Positions 39,075 to 47,816 of a stretch of 54,061 nucleotides of DNA are shown piece after piece (within the stretch, counting starts at the first letter, position 1; every line of letters begins with the position of its first letter). Location: contig NZ_DASYHS010000155.1 of NCBI RefSeq assembly GCF_035998295.1, forward strand, positions 1 through 54,061, written 5' to 3'. The stretch is from DASYHS01 sp035998295. GTDB lineage: Bacteria > Pseudomonadota > Alphaproteobacteria > Azospirillales > Azospirillaceae. Position numbers and translations under genes: made by a program. The notes beneath the pieces are model-generated. The model ran no database searches and had not been told where the DNA came from. It saw nothing but the letters and a program-made list of their open reading frames with translations.

Positions 39075-40238
39075 ATGAAGCCGAATACGCGGCCTCGCAC
39101 CCCCAATTTTTCCTCTGGTCCTTGCGCGAAGCGTCCCGGCTGGACGATCGAGGCGCTCTCCGACGCCCTCGTCGGCCGCTCCCACCGTTCGAAGGAGGGC
39201 AAGGCCAAGCTCGCCGAGGTGATCGACCTCAGCCGCTCGATCCTCGGCCTTCCCGCGACGCACCGTCTCGGCATCGTCCCCGCCTCCGACACCGGCGCGG
39301 TCGAGATGGCGCTGTGGTCGCTGCTCGGCGCCCGCCCGGTGACCATGCTGGCCTGGGAGAGCTTCGGCAAGGACTGGGTCACCGACGTCGTCAAGCAGCT
39401 CCGCCTGCAGGACGCGACGGTGCTCCAGGCGCCCTACGGCGAACTGCCCGACCTCTCCGGGGTCGATTTCTCCCATGACGTCGTCTTCACCTGGAACGGC
39501 ACGACGTCGGGCGCGCGGGTGCCCGACGGCGGCTGGATACCCGACGACCGCGAAGGGCTGACCATCTGCGACGCGACCTCGGCCGCGTTCGCGATGGACC
39601 TGCCCTGGGACAAGCTCGACGTCGTCACCTGGTCCTGGCAGAAGGTGCTCGGCGGCGAGGGGCAGCACGGCATGCTCGTGCTCGGGCCGCGCGCGGTCGC
39701 CCGCCTCGAAAGCCACAAGCCCGCCTGGCCGATGCCCAAGCTGTTCCGCATGACCAAGGACGGCAAGCTGAACGAAGGCATCTTCAAGGGCGAGACGATC
39801 AACACGCCGTCCATGATCGCCGTCGAGGACGCGATCGACGGGCTGAACTGGGCCCGTTCCATCGGCGGCCTCGACGCGCTGATCGCGCGCTCGGAGGCGA
39901 ACCTCGCCGCCGTGTCGGCCTGGGTCGCGCGCTCTCCCTGGGCCGGGTTCCTGGCCAAGGACCCGGCGACGCGGTCCTGCACCTCGATCTGCCTCGAGTT
40001 CGTCGATCCCGAGGTGACGCGGCTGGCGCCCGAGGCCCGGGCCGAGCTGGCGAAGAAGGTGGCCTCGATCCTGGAGAAGGAAGGGGTCGCCAAGGACATC
40101 GGCTCCTACCGCGACGCGCCGCCGGGTCTGCGCATCTGGGGCGGCGCCACCATCGACACCGCCGACGTCGAGGCGCTGCTGCCCTGGCTCGACTGGGCCT
40201 ACGCCGCCGCCAAGGCCGAGATCGCGAAAGCGGCCTGA
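39075..40238 (+). CDS. serC: phosphoserine aminotransferase
   Basis: A 387-residue class V aminotransferase that converts 3-phosphohydroxypyruvate and glutamate to phosphoserine (serine and, in many bacteria, pyridoxine synthesis). N-terminal PNFSSGPCAKRPGW and the PLP-binding Lys190 in WSWQKVLGGEGQHG define the alphaproteobacterial SerC type. GGAAGGA precedes the ATG. serA follows after 87 bp with a hairpin in between, so both make an operon. Confidence 0.97.
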   Translation: MKPNTRPRTPNFSSGPCAKRPGWTIEALSDALVGRSHRSKEGKAKLAEVIDLSRSILGLPATHRLGIVPASDTGAVEMALWSLLGARPVTMLAWESFGKDWVTDVVKQLRLQDATVLQAPYGELPDLSGVDFSHDVVFTWNGTTSGARVPDGGWIPDDREGLTICDATSAAFAMDLPWDKLDVVTWSWQKVLGGEGQHGMLVLGPRAVARLESHKPAWPMPKLFRMTKDGKLNEGIFKGETINTPSMIAVEDAIDGLNWARSIGGLDALIARSEANLAAVSAWVARSPWAGFLAKDPATRSCTSICLEFVDPEVTRLAPEARAELAKKVASILEKEGVAKDIGSYRDAPPGLRIWGGATIDTADVEALLPWLDWAYAAAKAEIAKAA

Positions 40239-40274
40239 CGCTTCCCATCCCCGACTTACGGTCCCGGTACCGCC

Positions 40275-40294
40275 GCCGCCGCTTCGGCGGCGGC
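40275..40294 (+). promoter_or_regulatory. UUCG-loop hairpin between serC and serA
   Basis: GCCGCCGC-TTCG-GCGGCGGC forms an 8-bp stem with a stable UUCG tetraloop. No T-run. It may limit read-through or protect the serC mRNA 3' end. Confidence 0.5.
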
Positions 40295-40325
40295 TTCGGC
40301 ACCGCCACGCCTGGAGGCGATACCC

Positions 40326-41903
40326 ATGCCCAAGGTTCTCATTTCCGACAATCTGAGCCCCCGCGCCGTCGAGATCTTCAAGGAGCGCGGCGTCGAGGTC
40401 GACATCAGGACCGGCCTGAAGCCGGACGAGCTGAAGGCGATCATCGGCGAGTACGACGGCCTCGCGATCCGGTCCGCGACCAAGGTCACGAAGGACGTGC
40501 TCGAAGCCGCGCCGCGCCTGCGCGTCGTCGGGCGCGCCGGCATCGGCGTCGACAACGTCGACATTCCCGCCGCGACCCAGCGCGGCGTGGTCGTGATGAA
40601 CACGCCGTTCGGCAACTCGATCACCACGGCCGAGCACGCGGTCGCGATGATGTTCGCGCTGGCGCGCGACATCCCGCAGGCCAACGCCTCGACCCACGCC
40701 GGCAAGTGGGAGAAGAACCGCTTCATGGGCGTCGAGCTGACCGGCAAGACGCTCGGCATCGTCGGTTGCGGCAACATCGGCTCGATCGTCGCCGAGCGCG
40801 CGCTCGGCCTGAGGATGAGGGTGGTGGCGTTCGACCCGTTCCTGTCGCTGGACCGGGCCGCCGATCTCGGCGTCGAGAAGGTGGACTTGGACGAGCTGCT
40901 GGCGCGCGCCGACTTCATCACGCTGCACACGCCCAAGACCGAGAGCACGAAGAACCTGCTCAACGCCGCGACGCTGGCGAAGTGCCGGCCGGGCGTGCGC
41001 ATCATCAACTGCGCGCGCGGCGGGCTGATCGTCGAGGCGGACCTGAAGGCGGCGCTCGAGAGCGGGCACGTCGCCGGCGCCGCCCTCGACGTCTTCGATG
41101 TCGAGCCCGCGAAGGAGAACCCGCTGTTCGGCATGGAGCAGGTGATCTGCACGCCGCATCTCGGCGCCTCCACGACCGAGGCGCAGGAGAACGTGGCCCT
41201 GCAGGTGGCCGAGCAGATGTCGGACTTCCTGGTCATGGGCGCCGTCACCAACGCGCTGAACGCGCCCTCGGTGTCGGCCGAGGACGCGCCGAAGCTGAAG
41301 CCCTACATGAAGCTGGCCGAGCAGCTCGGCAGCTTCGCCGGCCAGATCACCGAGAGCGGCCTGACCTCGGTGGAGATCGAGTACGAGGGTGCGGTGGCGG
41401 AGCTCAACGTGAAGCCGCTGACGCAAATCGTGCTGATGGGCCTGCTGCGCCCGCTGCTCGACAGCGTCAACATGGTCAACGCCCCGGTGATCGCCCGCGA
41501 GCGCGACATCCGCATCTCCGAGACGAAGCGCGAGGGGACGGCCGACTACCAGACCGTCATCCGCCTGACCGTCGGCACCGACCAGCGCAGCCGCTCGCTG
41601 ACCGGCACGCTGTTCGGCGGCGACAAGCCCCGCATCGTCGGCATCGAGGAGGTGCCGATCGAGGCCGAGCTGTCGGCGCACATGCTGTTCATCCGCAACG
41701 AGGACAAGCCCGGCTTCATCGGCAAGCTCGGCACCGCGCTGGGCGAGGCGGGCGTCAACATCGCGACCTTCCATCTCGGCCGCACGGCGCCGGGCGAGAC
41801 GGCGATCGCGCTGGTCTCGGTCGACCAGAAGATCGCGGGCGGCCTGCTCGAAAGGGTCTCGACCCTGCCCAGCGTCGTGACCGCCAAGGCGCTGACGTTC
41901 TGA
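40326..41903 (+). CDS. serA: D-3-phosphoglycerate dehydrogenase
   Basis: A 525-residue long-type SerA, first step of serine synthesis. Domains: substrate/NAD-binding dehydrogenase (1-310) with GxGxxG in GIVGCGNIGSIVAERA, catalytic Arg in INCARGG, Glu in DVFDVEP and His in CTPHLGAST; an allosteric substrate-binding domain (about 320-450); and a C-terminal ACT domain (about 452-525, HMLFIRNEDKPGFIGKLG). The ACT domain suggests serine feedback control, though this is not always seen in long forms. Confidence 0.97.
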   Translation: MPKVLISDNLSPRAVEIFKERGVEVDIRTGLKPDELKAIIGEYDGLAIRSATKVTKDVLEAAPRLRVVGRAGIGVDNVDIPAATQRGVVVMNTPFGNSITTAEHAVAMMFALARDIPQANASTHAGKWEKNRFMGVELTGKTLGIVGCGNIGSIVAERALGLRMRVVAFDPFLSLDRAADLGVEKVDLDELLARADFITLHTPKTESTKNLLNAATLAKCRPGVRIINCARGGLIVEADLKAALESGHVAGAALDVFDVEPAKENPLFGMEQVICTPHLGASTTEAQENVALQVAEQMSDFLVMGAVTNALNAPSVSAEDAPKLKPYMKLAEQLGSFAGQITESGLTSVEIEYEGAVAELNVKPLTQIVLMGLLRPLLDSVNMVNAPVIARERDIRISETKREGTADYQTVIRLTVGTDQRSRSLTGTLFGGDKPRIVGIEEVPIEAELSAHMLFIRNEDKPGFIGKLGTALGEAGVNIATFHLGRTAPGETAIALVSVDQKIAGGLLERVSTLPSVVTAKALTF

Positions 41904-41913
41904 GCCTGCGGGT

Positions 41914-41961
41914 CCGCGGCGGAGGTTCGCACCGGGCAGCGCCCGGTCGCCTCCGCCGCGG
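41914..41961 (+). terminator. nested hairpin ending the serCA operon
   Basis: Outer arms CCGCGGCGGAGG (41914-41925) and CCTCCGCCGCGG (41950-41961) are perfect. Inside them ACCGGGC-AGC-GCCCGGT (41931-41947) forms a second stem. This is a large, stable terminator-like structure without a T-run, 10 bp after the serA stop and shared with the convergent exoD gene. Confidence 0.6.
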
Positions 41962-41988
41962 TCCGGCCGCGGTCCGGCCGCGGTCCGG
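41958..41988 (+). repeat. 11-bp tandem repeat
   Basis: GCGGTCCGGCC occurs twice (41958-41968, 41969-41979), followed by a partial copy and GGTCCGGTGG variants up to about 42000, between serA and exoD. Confidence 0.7.
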
Positions 41989-42006
41989 TGGTCCGGTGGC
42001 GGGGGG

Positions 42007-42597
42007 TCAGGAGGCGAAGCCGAACTGCCAGACCGCCACGGGCACCGCCAGCAGCAGGATCAGCGAAAACAGGACGAGCCCGCCGTCCCGGGTCAGCAGC
42101 CCGGCCGCGAAGAACGCGATCACGGCCGAGGCGATGGACCCCGAGGTCGGGATCACTTCCATGAACGGCATGAACAGCGTGAGCGCGAGGATCAGGCCCA
42201 GCGGCAGGTAGAGCCACGGCCGATGCAGAAGGAAGGTCAGTCGCGCCTTCAGGAATCGCTCCACGAACGCCACGGGCCGGCGCAGCCAGCCGATCCCCTT
42301 GCACAGCTTCTGCGTGGACATGCGCCGGCGGGTGATGAACCGGGGCAGCCAAATGCATTCCCGTCCGAGGATCATCTGCAGGACCAGGATGAACACGATC
42401 GCCGCGACCGTCGCCGTGATGCCGGGGATCGCGCTGGCCGGCGAGGTGGATATCAGCGCGAAGATCAGCATCAGCGCCGCGAACGACTTGCGGCCGAGCT
42501 TCTCGACCACCTCCTGCACGGTGATGCTGTCGTCGTGCGCGGCGCCCTCCAGTCGGTCCAGGACGTCGCTCAATGCGTGGTTCCGCTCTTCGGTCAT
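42007..42597 (-). CDS. ExoD family membrane protein
   Basis: A 196-residue protein of the ExoD family, named after a Rhizobium gene affecting exopolysaccharide. A soluble N-terminus (1-40) is followed by four or five hydrophobic segments, including LIFALISTSPASAIPGI and the typical P-x-P-F-MEVIPTSGSIASAVIA stretch near residue 140. Biochemical role is unclear. Divergent from a LysE gene, with two matching operator-like repeats in between. Confidence 0.88.
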   Translation of the reverse strand: MTEERNHALSDVLDRLEGAAHDDSITVQEVVEKLGRKSFAALMLIFALISTSPASAIPGITATVAAIVFILVLQMILGRECIWLPRFITRRRMSTQKLCKGIGWLRRPVAFVERFLKARLTFLLHRPWLYLPLGLILALTLFMPFMEVIPTSGSIASAVIAFFAAGLLTRDGGLVLFSLILLLAVPVAVWQFGFAS

Positions 42598-42649
42598 GCT
42601 CGTTCTCCTGCGGTCGCCGCTCTGTCGGCCGACTACGGCACCAATCCGG

Positions 42650-42667
42650 GAACCCCGGTCGAGGTTC
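42650..42667. promoter_or_regulatory. GAACC-N8-GGTTC site 1
   Basis: Inverted repeat GAACC (42650-42654) and GGTTC (42663-42667), extended by one base pair on both sides to GGAACC/GGTTCC. Same spacing as site 2. Confidence 0.4.
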
Positions 42668-42710
42668 CGTGCGGCGGGGCCGGGCGCATGAGTCGCGCGC
42701 GACGGCGTGA

Positions 42711-42728
42711 GAACCGCCCGCTTGGTTC
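42711..42728. promoter_or_regulatory. GAACC-N8-GGTTC site 2
   Basis: GAACC (42711-42715), 8 bp, GGTTC (42724-42728). Identical arms and spacing to site 1, 61 bp away, in the exoD-lysE divergent spacer. Confidence 0.4.
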
Positions 42729-42785
42729 CGGTTCGGAAATCGGCTCCAATACGCTCGGGAAGCCGGCTGCGGAAGGGTACCCGGA

Positions 42786-43382
42786 GTGACGTTCGAGATC
42801 CTGGCCCTGTTTCTGGGCTACGCGGTGCCGATGGTGATCAGCCCGGGCCCGGGCAACACGATCCTGGCCGCCTCGGGAGGCCGGTTCGGCGTTCACGGGT
42901 CGGTGCCGTTCTGGGCCGGGTTCGAGACCGGCAACCTGGTCCTCTGCCTCGTCTACGGTTTCGGCCTCGGCGAGGTGTTCGAGCAGAACCCGCAGGTCTA
43001 CGCGGTCCTGAAATGGGCCGGCATCGCCTATGTCCTGTACCTCGCCTGGAGCTTCTTCAAGGCGGGGCCGGTCTCCGCCGGGGACGACGTGCAGCCCCTG
43101 GGCTTCGCCGACGGCTTCGCCTCGGTCTGCTTCAACCCGAAGATCCATTCGACGATCCTCGTGATGTTCTCCCAGTTCCTGAACCCGGACGCTGCCGTCC
43201 CGGCGCAGGTCGCCCGGATCACTGCCGTGTTCCTGCTCGTCTGCCTGCTGTGCCATTGGGTGTGGATCTATGGCGGGCAGGTCGTCTTCCGCCGTTTCAC
43301 CGGCGCCGCGGCGCTGCGGGTCCAGGCCTATGTCTTCGGCGGCTGCATGGTCCTGGTCGCCGCCTACATGGCCCTCGTCTGA
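42786..43382 (+). CDS. LysE/RhtB family exporter
   Basis: A 198-residue inner-membrane exporter of the LysE type with six hydrophobic segments. The N-terminal motif PMVISPGPGNTILAASGGRFG (15-35) is the family signature, and GFASVCFNPKIHSTILVMFSQF lies in the middle. Family members export amino acids or similar small metabolites. GTG start at 42786 with GGAAGG upstream. The 3' end overlaps the convergent NAT gene by 19 bp. Confidence 0.9.
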   Translation: MTFEILALFLGYAVPMVISPGPGNTILAASGGRFGVHGSVPFWAGFETGNLVLCLVYGFGLGEVFEQNPQVYAVLKWAGIAYVLYLAWSFFKAGPVSAGDDVQPLGFADGFASVCFNPKIHSTILVMFSQFLNPDAAVPAQVARITAVFLLVCLLCHWVWIYGGQVVFRRFTGAAALRVQAYVFGGCMVLVAAYMALV

Positions 43383-44272
43383 GGCGTCGGCCGTCCCGTG
43401 CCCGCCCGGGAAACTCGACCTGCCATGCCCCTGCCCATGTCCCCGCCCATGTCCCCGCGCGAGACGACCTCCCGGATCCGCGGCAGCCAGTCGTCCTCGA
43501 CCGGCAGGCCGAAGGTCCCGGCCAGGCAATCCGCGACCTGCCCGGCCGTCAGGAGCCGGCGATCCACGACCCCGTCCGCCCCGCGTATGGTCAGGCGGTT
43601 GCCCAGCAGCGCGAGCCGCGCCTCGGGCGTCGTCCGCGCGACCAGCAGCTCGTTGCGGAACAGGGAGCGGGGATGCGTGGAGGTGAGCCAGTTCGGCGCC
43701 TCGTAATCCACGTCGAGCTGCGGTTCCGCGTAGAGCCGGTAGACCGGTGCCCATTCGCCGCCGATATGCGCCTCCAGCAGCAGCCCGCCGCCGTCGGGCG
43801 TCAGGCGGAAGGCCCCGTGCCGGGTCTGCTGCGGCTCCCGGTCGCGCAGGCGCAGCGGCGAGGTCGGGACGCAGCTGCCGAAGCCGACGTCCACCAGCCA
43901 CGCCTCGCCCGCGAGCGCGACCCGCAGCGCCATGTGCGTGCGCGGGCCGGGCGGCGCATGGGGCGGCATCATCCAGCGCACGCGCGCGGCCAGGCCCTCG
44001 ACCTCGAAGCCGAGCGCGCGCAGGACCCGCTTGAACAGCCCGTTCTGCTCGAAGCAGTAGCCGCCGCGGCGCCGGCCGATCAGCTTCGCCTCGAGCGCCG
44101 CCGGGGCCAGGTCGACCCCGCGGCCGAGCAGGACGTCGATCGCCTCGAAAGGGATGGCGGCGGCGTGACGCTCCAGCAGGGCGCCCAGGGTCGCGAGCGT
44201 CGGCGCCCGCGATCCGTCATGGCCGATGCGCGCGCAGTAGGCGTCGAGATCGACGGGGGGATGGCTCGCCAT
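43364..44272 (-). CDS. arylamine N-acetyltransferase (NAT)
   Basis: A 302-residue NAT. The Cys-His-Asp triad is intact: Cys73 (RRGGYCFEQN), His113 (RTHMAL) and Asp128 (WLVDVGFG). The enzyme moves acetyl from acetyl-CoA to arylamines, hydrazines or similar acceptors. The last 25 residues contain a Met/Gly/Asp repeat (GDMGGDMGRGMAG) encoded by small DNA repeats. It starts 5 bp after the end of the serine-hydrolase gene, forming an operon with it. Confidence 0.92.
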   Translation of the reverse strand: MASHPPVDLDAYCARIGHDGSRAPTLATLGALLERHAAAIPFEAIDVLLGRGVDLAPAALEAKLIGRRRGGYCFEQNGLFKRVLRALGFEVEGLAARVRWMMPPHAPPGPRTHMALRVALAGEAWLVDVGFGSCVPTSPLRLRDREPQQTRHGAFRLTPDGGGLLLEAHIGGEWAPVYRLYAEPQLDVDYEAPNWLTSTHPRSLFRNELLVARTTPEARLALLGNRLTIRGADGVVDRRLLTAGQVADCLAGTFGLPVEDDWLPRIREVVSRGDMGGDMGRGMAGRVSRAGTGRPTPQTRAM

Positions 44273-44277
44273 GCCCT

Positions 44278-45429
44278 TCACCGTCCCGTGCCGTAGACGG
44301 CGTCCCGGACATCGGTCGCGAACGCGCCGGCCATGCCCTCGAACGTCGTGTTCGTGAGGGCGACGACGGTGAGGCCGAGGACGGGGTCCACGAACCAGCT
44401 GTGGCCGTAGGCGCCGCTCCATTGCATCGTTCCCGGCGACTGCGGCGTGGCGGCCGCGGCGGGGTCGGCGAGCACGGCGCCGCCATAGCCGAAGCCCCAG
44501 CCCGGCCCCAGCGTCCGGGCTTCCGGCCCGACCTGCAGGGAGGTCATCCGCCGCACCGTCTCGCGCTCCAGGAAGTCGCCGCGGGCGTGCAGGACGTCCA
44601 GCAGCTTCAGCACGTCGCCCGCCGTGCCGGCCATCCCGGCCCCGCCCGAGGGATAGGCGCGCGGGTCGAACAGGCGCCGGGGCGCGAAGGTGACCGCGGC
44701 CCCGTTGAAGGCGACGACCTGCTCCTCGCCCATGCGGACGGGCTCGGGCGTCCCGTCGCCGTAATGGGCTACCAGCCGGGCGGGGTCGGCCACCGCGAAA
44801 TCGGTGTCGGCCATGGCCAGGGGATTGCCGACCAGCCGGCGCACCGCTTCGGGAAGAGGCACGCCGGCGGCCTCGGCGATCACGGCGCCCAGGACGTCGA
44901 TCGACAGGGAATACCCCCACGCGGTCCCGGGCGGGTAGAGCAGGGGGGCGGCGGCGAGGCGGCGCAGGTTCTCGCCCAGGCTGGGACCGGGACGGTCCAG
45001 CCCGCTCGAGACGCCGAGCCGGCGGTACGGGCTGTCCTCGGGCTCCATGAAGTCGTAGGACAGGCCGGCCGTATGGGTCAGCAGGTGGTGCGGCGTGATG
45101 GTCGGGGCGGTGCCGGCCGTGGTCCGGGGCCGGAAGTCGGGCAGCCACCTCGTCACGGGCTCGTCGAGCCGGAGGAGGCCCCGTTCGACCAGCCGCATCG
45201 CCGCGGCGGTCACGATGGGCTTCGCGACCGAGGCCAGCAGGAAGATGGCGTCCTCGGTCATCGGCCGGCCGGCCTCGCGGTCGGCGAGACCGGCGGCTCG
45301 GCGATGGACGACGTCGCCGTCGCGGGCGACCAGCACGACCGTGCCGACGATGCGCTTCTCGGCGAGCGCCCGGTCGATGGCGGCGTCCAGCCTCGCGGCG
45401 GCGGCAGGGGCGGGGATGGGATCGTACAT
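44278..45429 (-). CDS. serine hydrolase of the beta-lactamase/EstB family
   Basis: A 383-residue protein with penicillin-binding/class C beta-lactamase fold. SxxK is Ser67-Val-Ala-Lys70 (LLASVAKPIV) and the Tyr of YxN is in WGYSLS (Tyr173), where the last position is Leu-Ser rather than Asn. A late HSWF motif (GYGHSWFVD) replaces KTG. These are features of EstB-type esterases more than of antibiotic-hydrolysing enzymes. No signal peptide is visible, so it is probably cytoplasmic. Lies between lysR and the NAT gene on one strand. Confidence 0.88.
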   Translation of the reverse strand: MYDPIPAPAAAARLDAAIDRALAEKRIVGTVVLVARDGDVVHRRAAGLADREAGRPMTEDAIFLLASVAKPIVTAAAMRLVERGLLRLDEPVTRWLPDFRPRTTAGTAPTITPHHLLTHTAGLSYDFMEPEDSPYRRLGVSSGLDRPGPSLGENLRRLAAAPLLYPPGTAWGYSLSIDVLGAVIAEAAGVPLPEAVRRLVGNPLAMADTDFAVADPARLVAHYGDGTPEPVRMGEEQVVAFNGAAVTFAPRRLFDPRAYPSGGAGMAGTAGDVLKLLDVLHARGDFLERETVRRMTSLQVGPEARTLGPGWGFGYGGAVLADPAAAATPQSPGTMQWSGAYGHSWFVDPVLGLTVVALTNTTFEGMAGAFATDVRDAVYGTGR

Positions 45430-45540
45430 GGAAGGGGCCCTTTCGGCTCGGTGCGTTCGCAGCGAGAATTCGGCCGCCGCACGCCCGGGCGCAATCTGTC
45501 GGCCCCGTATGCGGGGTATACGTTTTGGTATGAACGGCCT

Positions 45541-46431
45541 TCAGCCGGGGTTCAGCGCCCCGGCGCGCGCCTTCAGTTCGGCGGCCGCGAAGTCGATGAA
45601 GGCACGGATGCGGGGCGTTGCGCGCAGGTCGGCATGCACGCCCAGCCTGACGGCCCGCACCGGGCCCGGCAACGGTGCCGGGACGTGCACCAGGCGCGGC
45701 CGGGCGTCGCCCATGACCCGCGGAAGGACGGCCAGCGCGTGCCCCGCCTCGGCAGCGGCCAGATGCGCCGACAGGCCGTTGGCCCGCAGCACGGTCCGCG
45801 CGGCGGGGGCGAGCGCCCTCAGCCAGTCCACGAACACGACGCGCCCGGCCCCCTCGTGCAGGGCGGCGACGGCGTGGCCGGCACAGCCGGCGTCGAAATC
45901 GGGCGGCCCGTGGGCCTCCAGGTAGCCGGGCGACGCATAGAGCCCGTAGGCCACGTCCGCGACCTTGCGCTCCACCTGGTCCTCCTGCCCCGAAGAGCCG
46001 AAGCGGAACGCGACGTCGGCCTCGCGGCGCGACAGGTTGAACAGCCGCCAGTCGTTCAGCAGCTCGACCGTGACCGAGGGATGCCGGGCGCCGAAGCCGG
46101 CGGCGACCGGCGCCACGACCCAGTCGCCCAGCCAGTCGAGGCTGGTGACCGTGATCGCGCCCTGCAGGCCGGTGTCGCGCGCCGCGATCCGCCGCTCGAC
46201 CGTCAGCGCGCCGTCCTCCATGCGCTCCAGGCTCTCGACCAGGCCGACGCATAGCGGCGTTGGCGTCAGGCCGCCCGCCTGCCGGTCGAACAGCCTGACG
46301 CCGCTCCGCCGCTCCAGGGCCTGCAAACGGCGGCTCACCGTCGGCTGGGTCGAGCGCAGCGCCCGGGCGGCGGCGCTGACCGAGCCGTGGCGCGCGATCG
46401 CGAGCGCGATCCTCATGTCGTCCCAATCCAT
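45541..46431 (-). CDS. LysR family transcriptional regulator
   Basis: A 296-residue regulator. The N-terminal HTH (1-60) reads MRIALAIARHGSVSAAARALRSTQPTVSRRLQALERRSGVRLFDR; the ligand-binding domain (85-290) is of the type found in regulators of catabolic or export genes. ATG at 46431 starts the usual MDWDDMRIAL motif; ATGs at 46461 and 46473 are in frame further upstream. It precedes the serine hydrolase and NAT genes with a 111-bp gap and may control them. Confidence 0.9.
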   Translation of the reverse strand: MDWDDMRIALAIARHGSVSAAARALRSTQPTVSRRLQALERRSGVRLFDRQAGGLTPTPLCVGLVESLERMEDGALTVERRIAARDTGLQGAITVTSLDWLGDWVVAPVAAGFGARHPSVTVELLNDWRLFNLSRREADVAFRFGSSGQEDQVERKVADVAYGLYASPGYLEAHGPPDFDAGCAGHAVAALHEGAGRVVFVDWLRALAPAARTVLRANGLSAHLAAAEAGHALAVLPRVMGDARPRLVHVPAPLPGPVRAVRLGVHADLRATPRIRAFIDFAAAELKARAGALNPG

Positions 46432-46596
46432 CCCGGATGCGCTCCACGGCTGCCCGGCCATACGGTTTTGCATGTATGGCAGTGGATCGCTGCGGGGGTC
46501 AACGTCCGGCGTCGCGGCCTATTTCCGTTGCCCTGCCCGGGCTATTCGTTTAACACACCGCCCCGTATGTCCACCGAGCCGAGGCCGCAGCCGGCC

Positions 46597-47766
46597 ATGA
46601 CCGAAACGACCGACCGGGGCCTGCTGCCCGCCGGACTGCCCGACCTGCTTCCGCCCGACGCCGCCCATGAGGCGGGCATCGTCGAGCGGCTGGTGGCGGC
46701 GTTCGCGCGCCACGGCTACGAGCGGGTCAAGCCGCCGCTGATCGAGTTCGAGACGAGCCTGCTGTCCGGCTCGGGCAAGGGCATGGCGACGCAGAGCTTC
46801 CGCCTGATGGACCCGGTCTCGCAGAGCATGCTGGCGCTGCGGCCGGACATCACGCTCCAGGTCGCGCGCATCGCGACGACGCGGCTGCGCAACGAGGCGC
46901 GTCCCCTGCGGCTCAGCTATGCCGGCCAAGTGCTGCGGGTGAAGGGCACCCAGCTCCGCCCCGAGCGCCAGTTCGGCCAGGTCGGCGTCGAGCTGATCGG
47001 CGCCTTCCAGCCCGCCGCGGACGCCGAGGTCGTGCTGCTCGCCGCCGATGCGCTGCGTGCGGTCGGCGTCGCCGGCCTCTCCGTCGACCTCACCGTGCCG
47101 ACCCTGGTCCCCTCGCTGTGCCGGGCGATGGCGCTCGACGAGGAGGAGACGCGCTACCTGCGCGCGGCCCTCGACCGCAAGGACGCGTCCGCCGTCGCCG
47201 CCGTCGGCAGCCCGGCCGCCGAGCTGGCGCTGGCGCTGATGGCCGCCAGCGGCCCGGCCGACCGCGCGCTGGAGCGGCTTTCGAAGATCGCGCTGCCGGA
47301 AGCGGCGAAGGCCGACCACGTCCGCCTGGAGACGGTGATCGGGCTGCTGCGCACGGCCGACCCGGAACTGAAGCTGACCGTCGACCCGGTCGAGCACCGC
47401 GGCTTCGAGTACCAGACCGGCGTCAGCTTCACCCTGTTCGCCCGCGGCGTGCGCGGCGAGCTCGGCCGCGGCGGCCGCTACCGGGCCGGCGCTTTGGGGG
47501 GGCTTGCCGGCGGGCCGCCCCAGGGCGAGCCGTCGACCGGCTTCACCCTCTATCTCGACACGGTCCTGCGCGCGGTCCCCGGCCCCCGGCCGTCGGCGCG
47601 CGTCTTCCTGCCCTTCGGCACCCCGGCCGCGGACGGGCACCGCCTGCGCGCGGAGGGCTGGGTCACCGTCGCCGGGCTGGAACCGGCGGCCGATGCCGCC
47701 GCCGAGGCGCGGCGGCTGTCCTGCACCCATCTGCTGGACGGCGGGCGGGTCGCGGAGCTTCAATGA
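46597..47766 (+). CDS. hisZ: ATP phosphoribosyltransferase regulatory subunit HisZ
   Basis: A 389-residue class II aminoacyl-tRNA-synthetase-like protein that pairs with a short HisG for the first step of histidine synthesis. LLPAGLPDLLPPDAAHEA opens the protein; motif 2-like LRLSYAGQVLRVK and ERQFGQVGVELIG, and EYQTGVSFTLFARGVRGELGRGGRY, are HisZ-like. Start at ATG 46597 gives the usual N-terminus; ATG 46567 would add 10 residues. hisZ next to purA is an arrangement I associate with Rhodospirillales. Confidence 0.92.
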   Translation: MTETTDRGLLPAGLPDLLPPDAAHEAGIVERLVAAFARHGYERVKPPLIEFETSLLSGSGKGMATQSFRLMDPVSQSMLALRPDITLQVARIATTRLRNEARPLRLSYAGQVLRVKGTQLRPERQFGQVGVELIGAFQPAADAEVVLLAADALRAVGVAGLSVDLTVPTLVPSLCRAMALDEEETRYLRAALDRKDASAVAAVGSPAAELALALMAASGPADRALERLSKIALPEAAKADHVRLETVIGLLRTADPELKLTVDPVEHRGFEYQTGVSFTLFARGVRGELGRGGRYRAGALGGLAGGPPQGEPSTGFTLYLDTVLRAVPGPRPSARVFLPFGTPAADGHRLRAEGWVTVAGLEPAADAAAEARRLSCTHLLDGGRVAELQ

Positions 47767-47816
47767 GACGAGACCCGCCGGGCGCGTCCCGGCGGTATCC
47801 TTACGGAGAGTGATCG

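Noticed and set aside
39054..41774. 906-residue open frame antisense to serC-serA
   Set aside because: Both sense genes are certain; the antisense frame is open only because stop codons are rare at this GC content.
44278..45429. Antibiotic-resistance class C beta-lactamase
   Set aside because: The YxN and KTG motifs are not typical, and there is no signal peptide, so an esterase-type role is more likely.
43364..46447. 1027-residue open frame covering NAT, the serine hydrolase and LysR genes
   Set aside because: Only the 302-residue NAT part at its C-terminal end is real. The upstream part is out of frame with the two genes whose motifs are clear.
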